Origin: Anaerobiospirillum succiniciproducens DSM 6400
GTDB taxonomy: Bacteria > Pseudomonadota > Gammaproteobacteria > Enterobacterales > Succinivibrionaceae
Length of the DNA: 54,994 nt
Direction: 5' to 3'
Assembly: GCF_000482845.1 (NCBI RefSeq)
Contig: NZ_AXWV01000025.1
Location: 1-54,994, forward strand
Shown: positions 8,210 through 16,417 of the stretch, one piece after another
Layout: every line of letters starts with the position of its first letter
How positions within the stretch are numbered: position 1 is the first letter of the stretch
Notes under the pieces: model-generated
What the model saw: the letters and a program-made list of their open reading frames with translations, nothing else
Database searches by the model: none
Told to the model about the DNA's origin: nothing
Translations under genes and position numbers: made by a program

Positions 8210-8812
8210 TTATTGCGCACCCGGCTTGAAGCTAATTCCTTCCTTGGCTACTAAAGGACGGCCATCAGCGGTAATCTTGCCTTGAACCATCATAATGAGA
8301 TCGCAAAACTCACGTGCGGCACCACGGCCACCATCTAATGTAAGGACAATGGTAGCGATCTTCTTCATGTAGTGATAACCATCGTTAGGACAGGCAGAAA
8401 CAGCAGCGTTCTCAAAGAGCGGGATATCGTTGACATCATCACCCATGACCGCTACTTCATCCTTAGAAAGATTAAGCTTCTCTAAGAGTTCTTCTAAGGC
8501 TACCTTTTTATCGGCAATACCCTGTATAACGTGCTCTATTTTGATCTCTTTGGCGCGACGCTGAGTAAGAGGAGAGTCACGTCCTGTGATAAGAGCTGTA
8601 TGGATACCGGCATAGTGCAATAAGGCTATGCCCATGCCATCCTTACCATTGAATTTCTTAAGCTCGTTCTCCTGTCTATCTAAGTAAATACCACCATCAG
8701 TAATGGTGCCATCTACATCAAATACCACGAGCTTGATCTTACTGAGCTTTTGAGCAACCTCAGCGCTTAAGTCCTGATAGAAGGTATGGAATACACTCTC
8801 AGTTAAACTCAT
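8210..8812 (-). CDS. kdsC: 3-deoxy-D-manno-octulosonate 8-phosphate phosphatase KdsC
   Basis: 200 residues. HAD-superfamily C0-type phosphatase with nucleophile motif DVDGT (Asp32 and Asp34). The conserved KdsC stretch FNGKDGMGIALL and motif ITGRDS follow, then the metal-binding GDDVNDIPLF. It removes phosphate from Kdo-8-P to give Kdo for the LPS inner core, acting as a cytoplasmic tetramer. The gene lies 25 bases after kdsD, forming a kdsDC operon that supplies the sugar for the LPS exported by the adjacent lpt genes. Confidence 0.96.
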   Translation of the reverse strand: MSLTESVFHTFYQDLSAEVAQKLSKIKLVVFDVDGTITDGGIYLDRQENELKKFNGKDGMGIALLHYAGIHTALITGRDSPLTQRRAKEIKIEHVIQGIADKKVALEELLEKLNLSKDEVAVMGDDVNDIPLFENAAVSACPNDGYHYMKKIATIVLTLDGGRGAAREFCDLIMMVQGKITADGRPLVAKEGISFKPGAQ

Positions 8813-8837
8813 ACTGTCCCCTTAGAACTATTCTTGC

Positions 8838-9809
8838 TTATATGATTCCGGCGCGAAGCATATCGTGCATATTAAAAGCACCGATGATCTTATTGTCTTG
8901 ATCTGTAACAATCATGGCGCTGATCTTCTTATCTTGCATGATGCCTAAAGCATCTGCAGCAAGACATTCAGCCTTAACACTAATACCGCCGTGGGTCATG
9001 ACCTTGCTTAAATCGTCTTTTACAGAAAACTCTTTTTCTAAGGTGCGGCGCAGATCGCCATCGGTGTACACGCCTACAAAGTGATTGTCTGCATCAGCTA
9101 CAGCAACAATGCCGAGGTTTTTAGCAGTCATCTCTAAAAGAGCATCTTTGATAGTGACCTTATCTGAGCATAAAGGGATTTCATTGCCTGTATGCATGAT
9201 GTCTTGGCAACGAACGAGGAGCTTTCTGCCTAAAGCACCGCCAGGGTGAGACATAGCAAAATCACGCTCGGTAAAGCCGCGAGCCTCTAAAAGGGCAATG
9301 GCTAGAGCATCACCAATGGCAAGCTCTGCTGTAGAACTTGAGGTTGGGGCTAGATTAAGCGGACAAGCTTCTTTGCTTACATGGGCGCTAAGAGCTACAT
9401 CAGAGGCCTTAGCTAAAGAAGACTCTAAATTGCCAGAAATGGAGATCAGAGGGATTTTGCGGCGGCGCAGCAGCGGGATCATGATCTTAAGCTCGGTACC
9501 TTCGCCGGAGTTGGAGATAGCAATCACTACATCCTGATCTCCGATCATGCCTAAGTCGCCGTGTGCTGCCTCGCCGGCTTGTACAAAGAAAGCTTGCGTG
9601 CCTGTTGATGCCATGGTGGAGGCGATCTTGGTGGCAATATGACCTGATTTGCCTACGCCAGTTAAGACTACCTTACCTTTGCATTTTAATAAGATGTCAC
9701 ATGCACGAGCAAAGTCTTCATTTATAGAAGGGACTAACTCAAGGATTGCTGCAGCTTCTTCTTGTAAAACGCGCTTGCCTGCTTGAATACATGTCTCGTG
9801 TAACATCAT
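8838..9809 (-). CDS. kdsD: D-arabinose 5-phosphate isomerase KdsD
   Basis: 323 residues, close to E. coli KdsD (328). An N-terminal SIS domain (residues ~1-200) contains GVGKSGHIATKIAST, SNSGEGTEL, and the AHGDLGMI and MSHPGGALGR motifs typical of arabinose-5-phosphate isomerases. Two CBS domains follow (~205-320). It converts ribulose 5-phosphate to arabinose 5-phosphate, the first committed step of Kdo synthesis. AGGAG lies three bases before the first ATG and six before the second (9806), so translation may start at the second. The gene is divergent from mlaF. Confidence 0.95.
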   Translation of the reverse strand: MMLHETCIQAGKRVLQEEAAAILELVPSINEDFARACDILLKCKGKVVLTGVGKSGHIATKIASTMASTGTQAFFVQAGEAAHGDLGMIGDQDVVIAISNSGEGTELKIMIPLLRRRKIPLISISGNLESSLAKASDVALSAHVSKEACPLNLAPTSSSTAELAIGDALAIALLEARGFTERDFAMSHPGGALGRKLLVRCQDIMHTGNEIPLCSDKVTIKDALLEMTAKNLGIVAVADADNHFVGVYTDGDLRRTLEKEFSVKDDLSKVMTHGGISVKAECLAADALGIMQDKKISAMIVTDQDNKIIGAFNMHDMLRAGII

Positions 9810-10493
9810 TGTCTCCTAGGCATATATATGGTGATGATCCATAGCCTATAGTTATCGCTTCATAACGAACAGATTAGCAAAAAGTTTGTGCATTTTAGGT
9901 GCACAGTGCATCTTATTGATAGTCTTGTTCAGGTTATATTCTATGGTTTAGCCTTTGCACAGCAAAAGTTACATAATATAACGACTTTGCTAAGTTCTAT
10001 CAGGGTTTTATTTGTTAAGCTCATGTTAACGGTGAGCTTTGCAATGAGCATAACATTATAGCTGCATTTGATGCATACAGACATTAATCTAAGCTTTGCC
10101 TTTAGCATAAGTATAATTAGTAGCACAATATGCGCTCCCTGTATGGCAAGCTACATAAGTCTGTTCGTCCGTTTTATTAAACGTCAATGTACAGCAGTTG
10201 ATTGTGGTTTTGTCTTAACAAAATACAGGCAGTTTAAACCAAGCTTATTAAAGCCATCGCATGCTCTTAAACAAAGAGCGTGAGATTGCACATGTTAGCT
10301 AATTTACAGCCATAACCTTAAGCGCCCATCAAACAAGGTTGCCTTGTTCTATAGATGAAAAGACGCTTAAAGATTAACGAATTTAGCTAACAAATTTAGG
10401 TGTTGTTCGTTGTTTCTATCTACTTGCCTTTATTCAGATAAGCGCATCATGCTGTGTTAGAATCAGCGCACATTTTACCTGTTAAGGGTGTCC
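9810..10493. other. Divergent kdsD / mlaF promoter region
   Basis: About 680 AT-rich bases between divergent genes, with no convincing coding sequence. Arms AACAAGG (10333-10339) and CCTTGTT (10343-10349) form a hairpin with loop TTG, flanked by AAGCG (10320-10324) and CGCTT (10364-10368). TAGAAT at 10458-10463 is a plausible -10 box for mlaF, but I see no good -35. Confidence 0.45.
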
Positions 10494-11363
10494 ATGATGA
10501 GTATACAAAACTCGGATCTGCCTAAGACGACCAGTAATTGTGGTCAAGATGCTGCCTCTACTTGCAAGGCTCCTTCAGATAGTCTTGTTAAGGTGGAGAA
10601 TGTATCGTTCTCTTATGCTGGCAGACAAATTTATAAGGGCATGACCCTGGATATTCCTCGAGGCAAGATCACAGCAATTTTAGGCCCATCAGGCACTGGT
10701 AAAACTACGCTCTTAAGATTAATTGGCGCACAGTTAACTCCAGATGAAGGCCAGATCTTGTTTGACGGTATCAATATCCATAAGTTACCACGTAAAGAGC
10801 TTTATGATCTGCGCAAACGCATGAGCATGCTCTTTCAAAGTGGTGCTTTGTTTACCGATTTAAACGTCTTTGAGAATGTTGCTTTCCCTCTGCGTGAGCA
10901 TACCAAGCTTCCTGAGGTCTTAATTCATGATCTCGTGATGATGAAGCTTGAGGCTGTAGGTCTAAGAGGTGCAGCTTACTTCTCACCAAATGAACTCTCT
11001 GGTGGCATGGCACGTCGTGCTGCACTAGCTCGCTCCATTGCACTTGATCCTGAACTCATCATGTACGATGAGCCTTTCGTAGGTCAGGATCCTATTACTA
11101 TGGCGGTCTTAGTAAAACTCATTGCCGACATTAATGAGTATTTAGGCGTTACCTCTGTCATCGTTACCCACGATGTTGCTGAGGTTCTCTCTATTGCCCA
11201 TCAGGTCTACATCGTGGCTGATGGTCATGTGATTGGTTCTGGTACTCCAGATGAAGTGCGCAATAGTTCAGATCCAAAGGTCGTGCAGTTTATTAATGGC
11301 GATTACGACGGTCCTTATGCATTCCGCCTCAAGGCAGAGCGTGACTATCTGGAGGATCTGTAA
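10494..11363 (+). CDS. mlaF: Phospholipid transport ABC ATPase MlaF
   Basis: 289 residues from the ATG at 10494. AAGGG at 10484-10488 overlaps an upstream GTG and therefore argues against it; the next ATG (10497) is also possible. Walker A is GPSGTGKT (64-71), the signature [13 protein letters not shown], Walker [14 protein letters not shown], and the switch His is in VIVTHDV. MlaF powers the MlaFEDB complex, which moves phospholipids between the membranes to keep the outer membrane asymmetric. A ~30-residue N-terminal extension, rich in Ser, Cys and Thr, precedes the usual start. The stop overlaps the mlaE start (TAATG). Confidence 0.95.
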   Translation: MMSIQNSDLPKTTSNCGQDAASTCKAPSDSLVKVENVSFSYAGRQIYKGMTLDIPRGKITAILGPSGTGKTTLLRLIGAQLTPDEGQILFDGINIHKLPRKELYDLRKRMSMLFQSGALFTDLNVFENVAFPLREHTKLPEVLIHDLVMMKLEAVGLRGAAYFSPNELSGGMARRAALARSIALDPELIMYDEPFVGQDPITMAVLVKLIADINEYLGVTSVIVTHDVAEVLSIAHQVYIVADGHVIGSGTPDEVRNSSDPKVVQFINGDYDGPYAFRLKAERDYLEDL

Positions 11364-12136
11364 TGTTTGATTTTATTGGCAGGATCGGACGTTATACCAC
11401 TGGTAAGATTACTTCACTTGGCCGTTCGACTTTGATGCTCTACCATGCGCTCGTGGGTAGACCAGACTTTGGTAAGCATTTTCCGCTTCTCATTAAGCAA
11501 ATCTATTTTGTTGGTGTTCAGTCTGTCATCATCATTTTGGTCTCAGGTCTGTTCATCGGCATGGTGCTTGGTCTTCAGGGTTTTAACATCCTTAAAGACT
11601 TTATGGCTACAGGTTCTTTAGGCCCATTAGTAGCTCTGGCTATCATTCGTGAGCTTGGCCCTGTGGTTACTGCACTGCTTTTTGCTGGACGTGCAGGCTC
11701 TGCACTGACAGCAGAAATTGGTCAGCTTAAAGCATCTGAGCAGCTTTCATCTATGGAGATGATGGCTGTAGATCCGTTAAGACGCATCATCTCACCTCGC
11801 TTTTGGGCAGGTGTGATCTCTATGCCTTTACTCTCTGTCCTCTTCTGCTTAGTAGGCATCTACGGCGGTAAGTTGGTAGGTGTTGATTGGCTAGGTTTAG
11901 ATGACGGCATTTACTGGTCAGGCATGCAGGCTTCAGTTGATTTTGTCGACGACATTGGCTGCATGTTCATCAAGGCAGTGATTTTCTCTATTGCCTGCGT
12001 ATGGATTGCTTTATTTAACGGTTATGACTCTAAGCCTACCTCAGAGGGTATTTCTGCAGCTACTACTGCTACTGTAGTTCAGTCATCCCTCGCTATCTTA
12101 GGCTTAGATTTTGTGCTGACAGCACTGATGTTTTAA
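11363..12136 (+). CDS. mlaE: Phospholipid transport permease MlaE
   Basis: 257 residues, close to E. coli MlaE (260). The MlaE/Ttg2B permease signature is clear: [42 protein letters not shown] (shown in part, residues ~91-118), and [21 protein letters not shown]. About five membrane helices are present. Its ATG shares one base with the mlaF stop, so translation is coupled. It forms the inner-membrane core of the MlaFEDB complex. A 93-base gap precedes mlaD. Confidence 0.96.
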   Translation: MFDFIGRIGRYTTGKITSLGRSTLMLYHALVGRPDFGKHFPLLIKQIYFVGVQSVIIILVSGLFIGMVLGLQGFNILKDFMATGSLGPLVALAIIRELGPVVTALLFAGRAGSALTAEIGQLKASEQLSSMEMMAVDPLRRIISPRFWAGVISMPLLSVLFCLVGIYGGKLVGVDWLGLDDGIYWSGMQASVDFVDDIGCMFIKAVIFSIACVWIALFNGYDSKPTSEGISAATTATVVQSSLAILGLDFVLTALMF

Positions 12137-12229
12137 CGGATTTTTACGCTGAGGCCCGCAGTAGCTACAAGAGTTTAGAGATATGGTTTCTCCCTCTTAT
12201 ATAGGCACCACAAGCTGCGGTGAATTTTT

Positions 12230-12847
12230 ATGAAGTTTAGCAAAATTGAGTTTGGCGTCGGATTGTTTATGGTGGTCGGCATCGTTGCTGCCGTAATCAT
12301 GTCCTTAAAGGTTGCAGGCTTAGTATTAGATAGTTCTTCTAATACCTACACTGTATCAGCCCGTTTTGACAATATCGGCTCTTTAAAGTTACGCGCCCCT
12401 GTACGTATTGGTGGTGTAGTAATTGGCCGTGTCGATAAGATCTACTTAGATCAAGAAGACCTGCTACCAGTGGTTGAAATGTCCATTGAGTCTCGCTACG
12501 ACAAGCTCTCTTCAGACTCTAAGGTATCCATCTTAACCTCAGGCATTATTGGTGAGCAGTACATTGCACTGACTCCAGGCTTTTATGATGAGGACTTAGG
12601 TTCAACTTATCTTAAGAACGGCGATGAGATCATGGATACCGGTTCAGCCGTTATCTTAGAAGATCTTATCTCTAAGTTCCTGTACAACAGTTCTGTTGCT
12701 GACTCAGCTGAGAAAGACAAGCAAGCTTCAAAGAGCAAGGCTGATGACATCGAAACTCACGACGTTGATGTCTCAGAGATTGATCTTGGTAAAGAAGAGG
12801 CTCAGAAGATGGTGCAACTGCAGACTACTCAGCAGTTAGCCCAGTAG
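12230..12847 (+). CDS. mlaD: MCE-domain phospholipid-binding protein MlaD
   Basis: 205 residues. An N-terminal membrane anchor (FGVGLFMVVGIVAAVIMSL, residues 8-26) is followed by an MCE domain (~38-120) with FDNIGSLKLRAPVRIGGVVIG and TSGIIGEQYIALTPG. MlaD hexamers make the periplasmic pore through which lipid passes to MlaC. The C-terminal ~45 residues are charged and Gln-rich, longer than E. coli MlaD (183). The gene is followed by a 31-bp tandem repeat and an intrinsic terminator instead of running directly into mlaC. Confidence 0.95.
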   Translation: MKFSKIEFGVGLFMVVGIVAAVIMSLKVAGLVLDSSSNTYTVSARFDNIGSLKLRAPVRIGGVVIGRVDKIYLDQEDLLPVVEMSIESRYDKLSSDSKVSILTSGIIGEQYIALTPGFYDEDLGSTYLKNGDEIMDTGSAVILEDLISKFLYNSSVADSAEKDKQASKSKADDIETHDVDVSEIDLGKEEAQKMVQLQTTQQLAQ

Positions 12848-12870
12848 CAAGCTAGAAAGCAAGCAAGCTG

Positions 12871-12963
12871 GCTAGCAAGCAGCCGTCTAAGCAATCAGCA
12901 AGCTAGCAGGCAACCGTCTAAGCAATCAGCAAGTTAGCAAGCAACTGTCTAAGCAATCAGCAA
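12871..12963. repeat. 31-bp tandem repeat, three units
   Basis: Units 12871-12901, 12902-12932 and 12933-12963 share GTCTAAGCAATCAGCAA and differ at only a few positions. The period is not a multiple of three. It lies just after the amber stop of mlaD. Confidence 0.9.
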
Positions 12964-13046
12964 GCTAAGTAAGCACATTTCACAAAGCTACGCATGTGCG
13001 TTTTAATTGCCAAGTGCCTCTTACTAGCTGTGCTGTAAGAATCAAG

Positions 13047-13072
13047 AAAGAGCCCAGCTTTCAGGCTCTTTT
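13047..13072 (+). terminator. Intrinsic terminator between mlaD and mlaC
   Basis: Arms AAAGAGCC (13047-13054) and GGCTCTTT (13064-13071) run into TTTT. It splits an operon that is continuous (mlaFEDCB) in E. coli. Confidence 0.8.
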
Positions 13073-13178
13073 ATGCATAACGATACATTGATGTTGCTGA
13101 GGCTTTAAAAAGCCCACAAGATCAATGAAAGCGGCCGCAGTAAGCATATTGCGGTCAAACTAAAGTAAGGGTGATCAA

Positions 13179-13820
13179 ATGAGAAAAATGTTATTAGCCT
13201 GTGTAATGATGTGCGCATCATTATTCACAGTATCCTTTGCCTCAGCTGCACAAGTTGATATGAAAGATCCTTTCAAGATGATGACTGAGGTTGCAGATCA
13301 GGCTTTCAACAAGCTGCAGCAGAACAAGGATAAAGTTAGCGATGCTGCTTTTAGAAAGGACTTAGTACGTAACGATCTGCTTCCTTACGTAGATACTCGT
13401 TACGCTGCTTACAAAGTAATGGGCACCTACGCAAAGAAGGCATCTGCTGCGGATCGTGATGCATTTAGCAATGCTTTTGCTGAGTACATCGTTTCTTCAT
13501 TTGCAGATGCTTTAGCTTTATACAAGAACCAGGATTTAGTTGCACCAGAGTACAAGAAGGTATCTGCTGATGCTACTCAGGTAAATGTTAAGTTCTTAAT
13601 TCGTGAAGCTGGCAAGAAAGATCTTGAGCTCATCTTCAAGCTCCGTAAGAACTCCAAGACTTCTGAGTGGCGTGCTTACGACTTAGTATCTGAGGGTATT
13701 TCCATGCTTTCAGCAAAGGAGAGCGAGTTAAACCCACTGATCCGTGAGCGCGGTGTGAAGGGTGTTGCTGACCTCATTAACAAGCACAATGCCTCTGGCA
13801 GCACTGAAGCTATCAAGTAA
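13179..13820 (+). CDS. mlaC: Periplasmic phospholipid shuttle MlaC
   Basis: 213 residues, like E. coli MlaC (211). A signal peptide with cleavage predicted after ASA (residue 23) is followed by the Ttg2D/MlaC domain: DPFKMMTEVADQAFNKL, then the conserved DLLPYVDTRYAAYKVMG, and later EWRAYDLVSEGISML. MlaC carries phospholipid between MlaD at the inner membrane and MlaA-porin at the outer membrane. AAGG lies nine bases before the ATG. mlaB follows after 21 bases. The gene is probably transcribed apart from mlaFED because of the intervening terminator. Confidence 0.95.
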   Translation: MRKMLLACVMMCASLFTVSFASAAQVDMKDPFKMMTEVADQAFNKLQQNKDKVSDAAFRKDLVRNDLLPYVDTRYAAYKVMGTYAKKASAADRDAFSNAFAEYIVSSFADALALYKNQDLVAPEYKKVSADATQVNVKFLIREAGKKDLELIFKLRKNSKTSEWRAYDLVSEGISMLSAKESELNPLIRERGVKGVADLINKHNASGSTEAIK

Positions 13821-13841
13821 TCTTGCGTTAAGGTGAGATCT

Positions 13842-14096
13842 ATGAATCCTGATTTAACTAGACTGACCCATGTTGAGGTAGCCAAGCTCTGGCAAAGACG
13901 TGATGAGATCTTTGTTCTTAGTGAAGCTGAACTTAAGGATAATCAGGCGATCGACTCATCTGGCATTGCCTTTTTAGTTCAGTGGGCTAAAAGTAAAGAC
14001 AACCACAAGCTCACCTTACGTCATCCATCAAGCACAGTGCGTGCTTTAGTCAAGACATTCCATCTTGAACCACTCTTTGAGATGGCTGACGATTAA
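13842..14096 (+). CDS. mlaB: STAS-domain protein MlaB
   Basis: 84 residues from the ATG at 13842. AAGGTG at 13830-13835 is placed for this start and covers the competing upstream GTG. A single STAS domain carries the diagnostic DSSG (38-41) followed by IAFLVQWA, equivalent to the DTxG segment of E. coli MlaB. MlaB binds MlaF in the cytoplasm and is needed for complex assembly and activity. It is the last gene of the mlaCB unit and is followed by a strong terminator. Confidence 0.88.
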   Translation: MNPDLTRLTHVEVAKLWQRRDEIFVLSEAELKDNQAIDSSGIAFLVQWAKSKDNHKLTLRHPSSTVRALVKTFHLEPLFEMADD

Positions 14097-14134
14097 ATAC
14101 TGATATAAGAGGCATTGCCTATCTTTTATCAAAG

Positions 14135-14162
14135 GCCCTGACCTAAACCGTCAGGGCTTTTT
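14135..14162 (+). terminator. Intrinsic terminator of mlaCB
   Basis: Perfect arms GCCCTGAC (14135-14142) and GTCAGGGC (14150-14157) with a seven-base loop, followed by five T. Confidence 0.93.
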
Positions 14163-14533
14163 CATTTAATCAGCGCCCGCGCCCATCTTTTAGATGCCAA
14201 CTCATGCTACAAAGCATCCCTACCACGCTAGATGCTGTACTCATTGACGCAGCATAGCGGCAATACCTAGAGACGGCATCGCTGCCGCGTTAAATGCTGT
14301 ACTCATTGGGCCTGCTAAGTGCTATGCAAGAAAGAGCCATCTTTGATGCAACATAGCTATTGTGTGGTGCAGTGGTAGTTGATTATTGGCAATGTTTGTC
14401 ATTTCAATCGCATAAACATCGATATTGTTCTATTATTGGCACGCAAATATAGGAACTTACGAGCAGATAGCTTACTAAAGAGTAGCTTTACTATGGTTTA
14501 GCTTAGGATGCTGCGACATAAGGATTTAATCAT
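14163..14533. other. Intergenic with a 15-bp direct repeat
   Basis: ATGCTGTACTCATTG occurs at 14232-14246 and again at 14294-14308. A possible promoter for the transporter is TTGTTC (14425-14430), a 17-base spacer, and TATAGG (14448-14453). No gene seen. Confidence 0.45.
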
Positions 14534-15613
14534 ATGACAGGACAAGATAGCCCAAAGGGTAAGACTCAAGGGCATGCAGATCCAAGTGTAGTGCAAAAGA
14601 TCGAGGCTCAATTAAACGAGCGTGGCAGTTACGTGCGACTGCAGCGTCTTATGTATTACATCCGTCTAAACATTTTGGCTGTGGCTATCTCTACAGGTGT
14701 AAGCACTTATTTTCTCTTTCACTATGTAGAGTTCTTAGCACCGATCAAATACCCGCTCAAAAACTTCTTTGACTCAATCGTGCCTGGCCTTATCTTTATG
14801 CTATTGTTCCTTGCCTTTAGCAAGGTTGAAATATCCAAGATGAAGCCTCGTCGCTGGCACATTATTTTGGTCATTATCCAAATTGGTATTCCTGCTCTAA
14901 CTGCCTTTTACATAGCCTCTAATCCAAGCACCTCAATTAAGCTTGAGCTTGAGGGTTTCTTGGTGTGCGTGATTACCCCAACAGCCGCTGCTGCAGCTGT
15001 AATTACTGGCAAGCTTGGTGGTGATGAGAGCTCCTTAACTACTTATACCCTGCTTAGCAATTTAGGAGCGGCGATCGGCATTCCGCTTATCTTCCCGCTC
15101 ATCTCTCCAGCAGCCCAAGGCGGTTTTATTGAGGAATTTTCTAAGATCATGATGCGCACTTTTCCGCTCATCGTGATGCCATTAGTGCTTGCTCAGTTCC
15201 TGCGTTATTGTGTAAAGCCAGTAAATCGTTTTATCGCCACTAAGCTCAAGGAGTTTAACTTCTACTTATGGGCTTTTACTTTAAGTACGATTTCAGCTAC
15301 TGCATGTTCTAACTTAATGAACTCTCCTGAAGATGGCATGACTTTAACCATGCTCGCAGTGGTCGGCTTAGTTGCTACTGCTTTACAATTTGCTTTGGGC
15401 AAGCTGATTGGTCACTTAGAGGGGCAGCGTATTAGTGCTGGTCAGGGTTTAGGTCAAAAGAACATGGTCTTTGGTATTTGGATCGCCATTGCCTACTTAA
15501 GCCCTGCTTCATCTATTGCTCCTGGCTGTTATATCTTGTGGCAGAACGTGGTTAATTCCTGGCAGCTGTGGTATCGCGAAAGACAAAAAGTTAAGTATTT
15601 CGATAAGCAGTAG
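14534..15613 (+). CDS. BASS-like (bile acid:sodium symporter fold) membrane transporter
   Basis: 359 residues. The N-terminal ~40 residues are hydrophilic, followed by about nine or ten hydrophobic helices. Motifs point to the BASS/SBF-like superfamily: TPTAAAAAVITGKLGG (~150-165), the polar NLG segment after it, and near the end GQGLGQKNMVFGIW with SPASSIAPGCYILWQNVVNS. Substrate is unknown; bile-acid transport itself is not implied. It stands alone between the mlaCB terminator and a terminator shared with the convergent DUF2750 gene. AAGGA lies about ten bases before the ATG. Superfamily placement is fairly sure from the sequence pattern; it is not a named E. coli gene. Confidence 0.65.
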   Translation: MTGQDSPKGKTQGHADPSVVQKIEAQLNERGSYVRLQRLMYYIRLNILAVAISTGVSTYFLFHYVEFLAPIKYPLKNFFDSIVPGLIFMLLFLAFSKVEISKMKPRRWHIILVIIQIGIPALTAFYIASNPSTSIKLELEGFLVCVITPTAAAAAVITGKLGGDESSLTTYTLLSNLGAAIGIPLIFPLISPAAQGGFIEEFSKIMMRTFPLIVMPLVLAQFLRYCVKPVNRFIATKLKEFNFYLWAFTLSTISATACSNLMNSPEDGMTLTMLAVVGLVATALQFALGKLIGHLEGQRISAGQGLGQKNMVFGIWIAIAYLSPASSIAPGCYILWQNVVNSWQLWYRERQKVKYFDKQ

Positions 15614-15633
15614 CTACAAGCTTTATGATCTAG

Positions 15634-15677
15634 AAAAAAAAAAGAAAAGGAGAACATTCGTTCTCCTTTTCTTTTTC
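15634..15677. terminator. Bidirectional terminator
   Basis: Arms GAAAAGGAGAAC (15644-15655) and GTTCTCCTTTTC (15660-15671), with A-tract on one side and T-tract on the other. It serves the transporter (plus) and the DUF2750 gene (minus), which converge here. Confidence 0.93.
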
Positions 15678-15712
15678 TAAAACTTAAGCACCACGTTGCT
15701 CACATACGGCTA

Positions 15713-16189
15713 TTAACCCATATCAGCAGCAGTTACCTTGTCGATAGCCATGGCAAGTTTAGCGGCTGCATCGGCTGCATTTTCATTGGAGAAAATGTCA
15801 GCTGGGCAGATGTTGAAGTTCTTATCCTGCTGTAAAGGCAGCAGAGCAAGAGCAATGGAGTTGCTCTTTAAGGATGGACCCCATTTGTCTTTGAACAGAT
15901 CTACCTTAAGCTCTACCATCTCGTAGTTCTCACGAGTGTTATCGTCGGCATTATCTAAGAAATGCTCAACAAAACGAGGGTGGCACCAGATTGGGAGGAA
16001 AGTATGGTAGGTGAACTCATCATCACCCTCAACAGGCTCGTCCTCAAACATTAAAGGCATGCCCTCATCACCCTTCTCTTTGAGGATGTAGACCACGTTT
16101 TGCTCTTGGCAGTTCTTAAGACAGAAGAACTGACGGTAATCATCGTCCAACTCGAGGACGGCGTTATACATTTGTTCGGTAAGTTCCAT
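15713..16189 (-). CDS. DUF2750 family protein
   Basis: 158 residues, soluble and acidic. It matches the DUF2750 pattern as I remember it: an N-terminal helix with YRQFFCLKN, then FLPIWCHPRFVEHFL, and the segment LFKDKWGPSLKSNSIALALLP. A C-terminal helix rich in Ala ends the protein. Function of the family is unknown; members occur widely in bacteria as small cytoplasmic proteins. It is a single gene between uvrA and the shared bidirectional terminator, so neighbours give no clue. It has four cysteines with no metal-site spacing that I recognise. Confidence 0.7.
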   Translation of the reverse strand: MELTEQMYNAVLELDDDYRQFFCLKNCQEQNVVYILKEKGDEGMPLMFEDEPVEGDDEFTYHTFLPIWCHPRFVEHFLDNADDNTRENYEMVELKVDLFKDKWGPSLKSNSIALALLPLQQDKNFNICPADIFSNENAADAAAKLAMAIDKVTAADMG

Positions 16190-16417
16190 TATAAGTATCC
16201 TTCTAAATGCCTGCCGCCAAACGAGCTTAAGGCGTGCTGATAATGAACAGTTATATGTGCAAGCTTATAGCGCTTTGCACATTAGCAATTGAACAATTAT
16301 AGCCCACAGTCGCGATCTTAGACATATATCGAATCAGATGCTCTGTCAAACTAGCCATATGCATCTGTAATGCAATGACTTCTATTAATGCTGATGGGCT
16401 ATATAGTTTAGGCAAGC

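Larger units (their letters stand above)
12848..13178. other. mlaD-mlaC spacer: tandem repeat plus terminator
   Basis: No gene. It holds a 31-bp tandem repeat and a terminator, annotated separately, and a small inverted repeat GGCTTT/AAAGCC at 13101-13114. A promoter for mlaCB must lie between 13073 and 13178 if the terminator works fully. TTGATG at 13089-13094 is the only -35-like element I see. Confidence 0.5.

Noticed and set aside
10068..10283. 71-codon rightward frame between kdsD and mlaF
   Set aside because: No ribosome binding site and AT-rich chance composition.
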